NCBI RefSeq assembly: GCF_022440845.1
Contig: NZ_JAKNTO010000001.1
Location: 1,674,001-1,738,000, forward strand
Length of the DNA stretch: 64,000 bases
Reading direction: 5' to 3'
Source: Ruminococcus sp. OA3
GTDB lineage: Bacteria > Bacillota > Clostridia > Lachnospirales > Lachnospiraceae
The position numbers and the translations under genes were made by a program. The notes under the pieces were generated by a model. The model had not been told where the DNA came from and ran no database searches. It worked only from the letters and a program-made list of their open reading frames with translations. Of the stretch, positions 58,501 through 64,000 are shown piece after piece (position 1 is the stretch's first letter; each line of letters opens with the position of its first letter).

Positions 58501-59285
58501 AGGTCAAAGATATCGGCGGGGAAGTCTTTACCAAGATTGGTGATATCAAGGGCAAAACCAACGGCAAAGGTAAGGACATCGTGATCGGCCTGAGAACCGG
58601 CTATGAGGGAACAAAGCAGAGCGGGTTATTGTCCAAAACGGCGAAACTGAAAGAAGATGTTCATAAAAGTATTGGTGATATCAAAAGCAAAGTGAAACCA
58701 AAAGGCAGGGATATCGTTACGGGCATGCAAGACGGGCTTGTAGCAGCATGGCCCTCGCTAAGGAACTGGCTGCAGTCTGTGCCAAATAAAATATTGTCAT
58801 CAGTCGGAAGCTTATACGGGACGGGAAGATACCTGATGCAGTCGTTTGTTGACGGAATGCAGAGTGTGCATATTCCAACACCCCATATGTATATCGCGTC
58901 CTGGAATACACATGACCTGGGAGATGGAGGATCTTATTCTACCCCGAATATGGGCGTACAGTGGTATGCTGGCGGCGGATTTCCACGTGCTGGGGAAATG
59001 TTTATTGCAAATGAAAACGGCCCGGAAATGCTCGGTAAAATGGGGAATCGTAACGTAGTTGCAAACAATAACCAGATTACGGACGGTATCGCGAAGGCGG
59101 TCGGTCCTGCGGTCTATGATGCGGTTGTGGATGCTTATATGGCGGTCAATACCAGGTCAGGGGCAAATGATCCGGCGCCGGTATTGGAATTCACTTTTGT
59201 TTGTGGCCCGGAAACAATTTATCGGATGGCAAAAGAAGGAAAGGTAAAACGTGACAGGAGATTTGAAGTCTGTGAAACCATGTGA
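55563..59285 (+). CDS. Tape measure protein
   Basis: 1240 aa, the longest gene. Residues about 1-250 are coiled (LEVVIEANPSKLKQGAESSRKSIKDMVSSINQAIEKI), a hydrophobic region follows near 365-460 (FMFASFVLRGAMNGAKEGFQ; AAAFAPILNVVAPILDAFIQKIISVVNVFGQLM), and residues about 560-800 contain degenerate repeats each with a DW or HW anchor and a GIN-like turn. Lysine-rich repeats follow near 890-1060. The C-terminus has WYAGGGFPRAGEMFIANENGPEMLGKMGNRNVVANNNQI, a conserved TMP end. Its length sets tail length; AAGGAGGTGA precedes the ATG. Confidence 0.96.
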   Translation: MGKELERLEVVIEANPSKLKQGAESSRKSIKDMVSSINQAIEKIKSPVKKIMENSPELTNMKNLIGRVFSDLKDGTITSGIADGIKAYVKEAQLAAGIKVYSDDYLQLEKDIEAAENALEKLEAKKAAMTDSEIREESAEYRELAKCIATAQNRLNGLVARQDKMNANGVSHNSKSWKNLQYDMEEAKRTLAAYQDDADNMRADGSMYQHTKAWNDVTNAIDRTRSTLRSYQAQKASMAASGADTAYTNPGKLSSGSGLQSAGASITYLPTKLKEIQGRVNETIKRIPVIGRVAKNAAYVGSKAFNGMKAVFQKVSPAIRKVAGVFGSLIQKFKSGIPLLNRTKSSMNGLGGQSRGLGSIFRTLGMTAKFMFASFVLRGAMNGAKEGFQNLAQYSGQTNASLSMLMSSLTQLKNALAAAFAPILNVVAPILDAFIQKIISVVNVFGQLMSSLTGQGSYVKARKVNQDYAASIADTSSNMDDSVKSTEKAAKENEKYQKTVMGFDQLNKMDDHSGGDSSSPTTTGIPDSGGLSPADMFEMVPVENKVKGLADKIKEAWKNADFTELGSMLGNKLNAALESIPWDKIKNTCNKIAKSVATFLNGFIETTDWGLVGRTLTEGVNTAFEMVNTFATNFHWDSLGKAAGDGINGALGNLDWELIRGTVRNVVSGITETLNTFLTTVDWNLVGVSFGQGINTLIDIGYTFVTTFDWAKFGLAIAESINGAISTIDWAKAAQTASGAIKGILDAFITALENVDWKQLGEKVKEFLVNVDWAGIISRICQLIGAAAGGLASFIGGLLGDAVKGAVAHFQQNVQECGGSVILGILKGIVDALVGIGEWVYNNIFKPIIDGFKNAFGIHSPSTVMAEQGGNIISGLLGGITGAIGSVITWFTQLPGKIKEALGNAKDWLVQKGKDAIDGLKNGWNAVKESKLGQTVSKIGSFVKQKAGDAKNWIKEKGSNAIEGLKNGWESVKSGSFLNKVKDIGGEVFTKIGDIKGKTNGKGKDIVIGLRTGYEGTKQSGLLSKTAKLKEDVHKSIGDIKSKVKPKGRDIVTGMQDGLVAAWPSLRNWLQSVPNKILSSVGSLYGTGRYLMQSFVDGMQSVHIPTPHMYIASWNTHDLGDGGSYSTPNMGVQWYAGGGFPRAGEMFIANENGPEMLGKMGNRNVVANNNQITDGIAKAVGPAVYDAVVDAYMAVNTRSGANDPAPVLEFTFVCGPETIYRMAKEGKVKRDRRFEVCETM

Positions 59286-59299
59286 GGGAGGCTGATGAT

Positions 59300-59668
59300 G
59301 TGGCAAACGTAAATATACTGGAAGTGGATGGACAGAAGCTGCCGAAAGAACCTTCCTCTATGGAGTGGGGACTTATGGATATTTCGGGATCGGATGCCGG
59401 CAGAACGGATGATACCGTCATGCATAAGAATCGTATCGGGCAGAAACGAACAATCCCATTATCCTGGATCAATCTGGATCCTGATACGATTCATGAGCTT
59501 TTGGTGATGTTTAATCCTGAATATGTAAATGTGAAATATTATGATCCACTGGATGGACATACATCAACCCGGACGTTTTATACCGGGGATAAGAAAGCAC
59601 CGTTAAAAATGTGGACAGTTGGGAGAAAGCGATATTCCCAACTGTCTTTTGACTTAATCGAGAGGTAA
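59300..59668 (+). CDS. Tail protein following the tape measure (distal tail-region, 122 aa)
   Basis: GTG 59300 with GGGAGG 8-9 nt upstream gives MANVNILEVDGQKLPKEPSS; an in-frame GTG at 59282 lies before the ribosome site. PLSWINLDPDTIHELLVMFNPEYVNVKYYDPLDG is typical of small beta-rich tail-tip proteins coded after the tape measure in Clostridial siphophages. Confidence 0.8.
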   Translation: MANVNILEVDGQKLPKEPSSMEWGLMDISGSDAGRTDDTVMHKNRIGQKRTIPLSWINLDPDTIHELLVMFNPEYVNVKYYDPLDGHTSTRTFYTGDKKAPLKMWTVGRKRYSQLSFDLIER

Positions 59669-59675
59669 GACAGCC

Positions 59676-62084
59676 ATGATAAACACAACAACCGAATTCA
59701 AACAGGCAATGGAGCAAAACAACGTATGTGCTTCCAAAGCTACGATATTATTAAAAAATGGAACACTTCTCGACATTCCCAATAGCAAAATCAGCCAGGG
59801 CGGCATCAAGATTGAGGATGCCACGAGCAGCACGAGTAGCTTTGACATCGGGTCTGCAATCATCAATAAACTGACCATCAGCCTCAACAACATGTATGAT
59901 GAGTTTTCTGATTATGATTTTACAGATGCAGTGATCACAGTCTGGGTAGGCAAGCAGTTGCCAGAACGGATGGAGTGGCTGAAAAAAGGGGTCTACAACA
60001 CTGATGACCCGACGGCAACCCCATCTATATTGACCCTGGAAGCACTGGACAACATGAGTAAGTTCGATGTGGTGTATGATGGCAAACTGACGTTTCCGGC
60101 GACACTACAGACGATCGTCCAGTATTGCTGTGAGCGCTGCGGAGTAACGATGATCAGCGGGCAATTTCCAAACTATAATTACAGCGTTGCCAAAAATCCA
60201 TTTGATGACAACTCCAATATCACTTACCGGGCAATCCTTGCCTACTGTGCACAGATCGCGGGATGCTATGCGAGATGCAACTCAGACGGGAACTTGGAAC
60301 TGAAATGGTATGATACGGCTGCGTTTGATGGGATTATTGATGGTGGTGTATTCGATCAGACTACGGAACCCAGCTACCAGACTGGGGACGATCTGGATGG
60401 TGGAAATTTCACGGATTATTCCAGTGGTGATAGTGCTGATGGAGGGAACTTCACGGATCCGTTACCATACCACCATATATATAGCCTGGCGTCATTGTCG
60501 GTATCCACCGAGGACGTGATGATCACCGGGATCCGGGTGACGGCTGCTGACAGTGAGGACGCCGAAGGGAAGAAACTCGAGGGTGAGACTTACCTGTGTG
60601 GTGTCGAGGGTTATATTCTTGCAATCAAAGGAAATCCACTGATTGAGTATGGGCGTGCGAAGGAGGTCGCGGATTTTCTGGGCGCGCGGATTGCAGGGAT
60701 GCGGTTTCGTCCACTTACGGCAAGCTGTCTCGGGGATCCCAGCATGGAGGCGGGAGACGCTGCGGTTGTGACGGACCGCAAGGGTAACAGCTATTATACC
60801 TACCTTACAAACATCAGCTATAGCACCGGCAACTACGCAAGTATCTCCTGTGACGCGGAGCCGGCAGCCAGGCACAGTGCGGACCGGTATAGCGAAGTTG
60901 AGAAGATCGTCGGGGAGATTAAGAAGGACAGCCAGTTTCAGCTGTCGGAATATGCAAAATATGTGGAGCAGATGAACTCCTTAGCTATTAACGCGATGGG
61001 TTATTATGAGACGAATGAGACGCAGAGTGATGGCAGTACTATTAATTACATGCATGACAAGCCGGTGTTATCGCAGAGCACGATTATCTATAAAAAGAGC
61101 ATTGATGGATTTTTTATATCCCGGGATGGTGGCCAGACGTATGTAGGTGGTATGGACAAGAATGCCAATATCGTCGCGAATGTGATTGCTGCGATTGGGA
61201 TCAGTTTTGACTGGGCCAGTGGCGGGACGTTGACATTAGGTGGGAAAGATAATGTGAATGGAATACTAAGTATTCTGAGAGCTGATGGACGACAGGCGGG
61301 GAAATGGGACAAAGACGGTCTTGATGTTTCTGGGTTGATTCATATAACCGGTGGAGGATCAATAGGACGTTGGAATTTTAATTCAGATGGAACATTGACT
61401 GCTGAAAGAACAAATGCTGGAATAACATATCGGACAACAATTGCACCAGCATACCGAACAGCAGACACAACGATCGATGTTTTGACAGTTGAAGAAATTT
61501 CCTCAGGAAATACAAAAAAGATGATGATCGATAATACCGGGGATGTGGCCTATATGGTCATTGACAGTAGTGGAAATGAAAACAGACTTTTTAATTTGAG
61601 CATAAGTGATATAAGCTGTCAGCTTATAAGTAGCGCGCTTAATGCCTGGATTCATCAGTTGCATTTATATGGAAATTTAACCTCAGAGGGAGCAAACAAC
61701 ACTTTCAACGGCAACGTGCATGTTGGTGGTAAATTTACAGTTGCAGGTAGTAAAAACCGATGTGTTAAGACGGAACATTATGGGGAAGTCCTGTTAAATG
61801 CATATGAAACAGCAAGCCCGATTTTTGGTGATTTGGGTTATGGAAAAATTGAGGCATCCGGAGAATGTATCATAAGCATTGATCCGGTTTTCTTAGAAAC
61901 GATTGCATCTGGTTATTTCGTATTTTTGCAGTCACATTCTGAAAATAATGTATACGTTAAGGAAAAGATGTATGACCACTTTGTTGTTTGTGGCCAACCT
62001 GACACAGAATTTGAATGGGAATTAAAGGCACCTCAAAAGGGATATGAACATGCAAGGCTTGAACGTATGATAGGAGGCAAGTAA
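59676..62084 (+). CDS. Tail-tip/tail-associated structural protein
   Basis: 802 aa. The N-terminal 390 residues resemble a tail-hub fold (ATILLKNGTLLDIPNSKISQGGIKIEDATSSTSSFDIGSAIINKLTI ... DAAVVTDRKGNSYYTYLTNISYSTGNYASISCDAEP). A coiled segment follows (about 405-445), then DWASGGTLTLGGKDNVNGILSIL and glycine-rich beta repeats that often continue into receptor-binding modules. No lytic motif is seen, so a Tal-type peptidase is not claimed. Confidence 0.85.
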   Translation: MINTTTEFKQAMEQNNVCASKATILLKNGTLLDIPNSKISQGGIKIEDATSSTSSFDIGSAIINKLTISLNNMYDEFSDYDFTDAVITVWVGKQLPERMEWLKKGVYNTDDPTATPSILTLEALDNMSKFDVVYDGKLTFPATLQTIVQYCCERCGVTMISGQFPNYNYSVAKNPFDDNSNITYRAILAYCAQIAGCYARCNSDGNLELKWYDTAAFDGIIDGGVFDQTTEPSYQTGDDLDGGNFTDYSSGDSADGGNFTDPLPYHHIYSLASLSVSTEDVMITGIRVTAADSEDAEGKKLEGETYLCGVEGYILAIKGNPLIEYGRAKEVADFLGARIAGMRFRPLTASCLGDPSMEAGDAAVVTDRKGNSYYTYLTNISYSTGNYASISCDAEPAARHSADRYSEVEKIVGEIKKDSQFQLSEYAKYVEQMNSLAINAMGYYETNETQSDGSTINYMHDKPVLSQSTIIYKKSIDGFFISRDGGQTYVGGMDKNANIVANVIAAIGISFDWASGGTLTLGGKDNVNGILSILRADGRQAGKWDKDGLDVSGLIHITGGGSIGRWNFNSDGTLTAERTNAGITYRTTIAPAYRTADTTIDVLTVEEISSGNTKKMMIDNTGDVAYMVIDSSGNENRLFNLSISDISCQLISSALNAWIHQLHLYGNLTSEGANNTFNGNVHVGGKFTVAGSKNRCVKTEHYGEVLLNAYETASPIFGDLGYGKIEASGECIISIDPVFLETIASGYFVFLQSHSENNVYVKEKMYDHFVVCGQPDTEFEWELKAPQKGYEHARLERMIGGK

Positions 62085-64000
62085 ATGGCAATCAGAAATA
62101 GAAGAGGATTAAAAGAAGCATTTATCCCGTCAAGGCTCCTGCCGGGCGAATTTGCGGTGGCGACCGATACCGGCAATGCCTGGTACTGCTATGCAGCGGG
62201 TCAGGTAAATCTGATTGCCACTGCCAAGGATATCAACACAATAAAAGCGGAAGCAGAATCTTATCAGGAAGCTCAGCAGATCATCCTTGACCGGATTGAG
62301 CAGAGTATTGTGGCTACGAATGCAGATCTTGGAAATGTCAAAGAAGAAGTGCTGAGCCAGATCAATCAGGAACTGGATGCGCTTGACGGTAGAGTTCGTA
62401 CCAACACAACCGATATCACAGAGCTGAAAAACGGCGCCGGGAAATACCCGATTGCGTCAGAGGCAGAGGCTTTGGCTGGCACCGCAAATGACAAGCTGAT
62501 GTCACCGCTCAGAACTAAACAATACGTAGTTGAAAAAATGAAGGATGCTGTTACCTACCCCATCGCTACCGAATTAGAAGCGATTGCGGGTATTTCAGAT
62601 CAAGTGCTGATGACGCCTTTAAAGGTGGCAAGGTACTGTGAAGAGAACGGAACCGGAGGAGGCGGGGGCGGCGGATCTACAATTCCCATTATGAACAGTT
62701 CTTTTGAGGGCGGTTCTTTTGCGGCCGGGACAGAAGTGGAGATCCGGTATCGGTGGTCATCTCCCAATGAGGGATACGGCATTCTGCATGTGCTGCTCAA
62801 TAACGTCGAAATCATCACAGAGGAAGTCCAGCAGGGACTCAACCGTGTGGTAATCCCAGGCCAGGTTAAGGGCAACTATACCGTGCTGATGTATGTAACG
62901 GACAGGGGCGGGCTGACCACGGACCGGCTGACCTTCACGCTCAAGGTTGGTGGGCTTGATATCACAAGCACATTTGATGACAGCCAGGATTTTACGATCA
63001 AATCCGTTATCCGGATACCGGTTACTATTGACACTATCAGCTTAGATCCAATCTATATTAATACAACCATTGATAGCTCTGTCACCCGGTCCTCTGGGCA
63101 GCAGGGCTATAATATTGTGCAGCTTCCGACTCTTACGGCTGGCGCACACAAGGTCAGCATCCAGGCGGAGTCCGGGACTTATATTTCCAATATCTTATCC
63201 TACAACATCGTGATTGAGGACGCCGACACGCTGACGATCATCTGCGATTATGATGTGGAGCAGGTGAGTTACCGGGACCTGGTGGAGATCCCGTACCGGG
63301 TAAGTCTTAAGGGCGTCGATAAGTTTTCGGCAATCTACAAAGTCGATGGAACAGCCGTCAAAACACTCGAGATCAAATCAGGCACCAACATCTGGTCAAC
63401 CCGTGACCTGGAAGTCGGGGACCATGTGCTGCGGATTGAAGTAGCAACGCTGGACGGTAGCAAGACGGCTGCCGTGGAAAAATCCCTGCGGGTCAATGCA
63501 TCCAGTTATACACCCCTGCAGCCGGTTACAGATGCATCACTGCTCTGCTGGTTTGATGCAACCGGACGCACCAATCAGGATACAGATCGGGATGCCTGGA
63601 CAGATAAATCCGGCAACGACACCGTGGCAAATTTGGTGGACTTTAACTGGGGCAGCAATAATGGCTGGGTAGATAATGCCCTGAAGTGTAATGGCGGGTC
63701 CTATGTAGAGATCGACCTACAGGCGCTCAAAGACAATGCGCCATACGGCCTGACGGTAGATGTAAAATTCCGCACCCGTGACAGCGGCGATGAGCTGGAC
63801 TGTGTACTGGACATGAGAGGCAGTGACAGCAACAGTAAAGGTTGCGCAGTGGATACTGGAAATATGTATCTTAATTCCGGGACCACGAAAGTAAAATCGA
63901 CTGTGCTGGAAGAAGAAATCTCTAGGGCAACCTTTGTGATCGACAGGCAAAATAAACTTGCGAAAGTGTATAATAATGCCGTACTGACAGAGGCTTTTAT
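62085..64000 (+). CDS. Tail fibre or baseplate receptor-binding protein (3' end outside window)
   Basis: At least 638 codons without a stop from ATG 62085 (AGGAGG upstream). Residues 1-135 show a phage attachment start (MAIRNRRGLKEAFIPSRLLPGEFAVATDTGNAWYCY) and a coiled coil. Two similar motifs follow, YPIASEAEALAGTANDKLMSPLRTKQYV and YPIATELEAIAGISDQVLMTPLKVARYC. A Gly-rich linker (TGGGGGGGS) leads to Ig-like beta modules, and near residues 490-550 a LamG/concanavalin-like start (LLCWFDATGRTNQDTDRDAWTDKSGN). It probably binds the host surface. Confidence 0.88.
   Translation, partial: MAIRNRRGLKEAFIPSRLLPGEFAVATDTGNAWYCYAAGQVNLIATAKDINTIKAEAESYQEAQQIILDRIEQSIVATNADLGNVKEEVLSQINQELDALDGRVRTNTTDITELKNGAGKYPIASEAEALAGTANDKLMSPLRTKQYVVEKMKDAVTYPIATELEAIAGISDQVLMTPLKVARYCEENGTGGGGGGGSTIPIMNSSFEGGSFAAGTEVEIRYRWSSPNEGYGILHVLLNNVEIITEEVQQGLNRVVIPGQVKGNYTVLMYVTDRGGLTTDRLTFTLKVGGLDITSTFDDSQDFTIKSVIRIPVTIDTISLDPIYINTTIDSSVTRSSGQQGYNIVQLPTLTAGAHKVSIQAESGTYISNILSYNIVIEDADTLTIICDYDVEQVSYRDLVEIPYRVSLKGVDKFSAIYKVDGTAVKTLEIKSGTNIWSTRDLEVGDHVLRIEVATLDGSKTAAVEKSLRVNASSYTPLQPVTDASLLCWFDATGRTNQDTDRDAWTDKSGNDTVANLVDFNWGSNNGWVDNALKCNGGSYVEIDLQALKDNAPYGLTVDVKFRTRDSGDELDCVLDMRGSDSNSKGCAVDTGNMYLNSGTTKVKSTVLEEEISRATFVIDRQNKLAKVYNNAVLTEAF

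Larger units (their letters stand above)
30785..64000. mobile_element. Siphovirus-type prophage (left end and about 33 kb; right end outside window)
   Basis: A contiguous phage gene order is present: integrase, repressor/Cro switch, early small genes, antirepressor, primase-helicase with iterons, late activator, small and large terminase, portal, MuF-like head protein, scaffold, capsid, connector proteins, tail tube, tail chaperones, tape measure and tail-tip proteins. Packaging and head genes are of the SPP1/phi-type, and the long tape measure indicates a non-contractile tail. No gene of the structural module looks broken, so the phage may be inducible. Lysis genes and attR are not seen. Confidence 0.95.

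Overview
The window looks like a chromosome segment of a spore-forming, anaerobic Firmicute of the Lachnospiraceae/Clostridia type. The evidence is the gene order cysS-mrnC-rlmB-sigH, a cysteine T-box leader, a B12-dependent (class II) ribonucleotide reductase with NrdR boxes, sporulation-related proteins (SigH, a Spo0A C-terminal domain protein, a Csp-like subtilase), strong AGGAGG ribosome sites and TTGACA/TATAAT promoters with 17-nt spacers. No rRNA gene, CRISPR array or insertion sequence was seen.

Layout of the host part (1-30.7 kb). 1-154: start of an iron alcohol dehydrogenase (minus). 384-8274: a catabolic island with an amidohydrolase, a LacI-type regulator, a uroporphyrinogen-decarboxylase-like protein and a complete ribose/galactose-type ABC importer; three near-identical 14-bp dyads are probably the LacI operators. 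8.4-17.6 kb: small regulator/transport modules: an AraC-GyrI regulator; a HelD-like helicase translationally coupled to an AraC-GNAT fusion; a PadR regulator divergent from a MATE pump with two mirror-image operators; a TetR regulator with a three-gene ABC exporter. 17.7-20.1 kb: class II RNR. 20.2-22.9 kb: a stand-alone Spo0A DNA-binding domain, an isolated DNA-ligase OB-fold-like domain, a YmaF protein, tRNA-Met and tRNA-Val, and an M15 cell-wall peptidase. 23-27.2 kb: ispF, the T-box-controlled cysS, mrnC (with an apparent 1-nt frameshift), rlmB, sigH and tRNA-Thr. 27.2-30.4 kb: a 49-aa protein, a membrane protein, a ferritin-like protein and an S8 subtilase whose catalytic serine is replaced by glycine.

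From 30.8 kb to the end is most of a siphovirus-type prophage. It begins inside the 3' part of a tRNA gene whose terminator is still present on the host side. Leftward genes are the integrase, three accessory proteins, an ImmA-like protease and the repressor. Rightward genes start with a Cro-like protein and an early region of small genes (antirepressor, duplicated small genes), then a primase-helicase followed at once by a structured 12-copy GTGAGA repeat cluster that looks like a replication origin. A late-gene activator and a lone HExxH metalloprotease-like cargo gene follow. The late operon runs terS, terL, portal, MuF-type head protein with two small downstream genes, scaffold, capsid, connectors, tail tube, tail chaperones joined by a -1 frameshift, tape measure, tail proteins and a receptor-binding/fibre-like protein cut by the window end. 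The lysis genes and the right attachment site are not in the window.

The items most worth follow-up are the iteron/inverted-repeat cluster at 42.7-43.0 kb, the subtilase pseudoprotease, the Spo0A-C and ligase-OB fragments, the metalloprotease cargo gene and the MuF protein with candidate partner genes.
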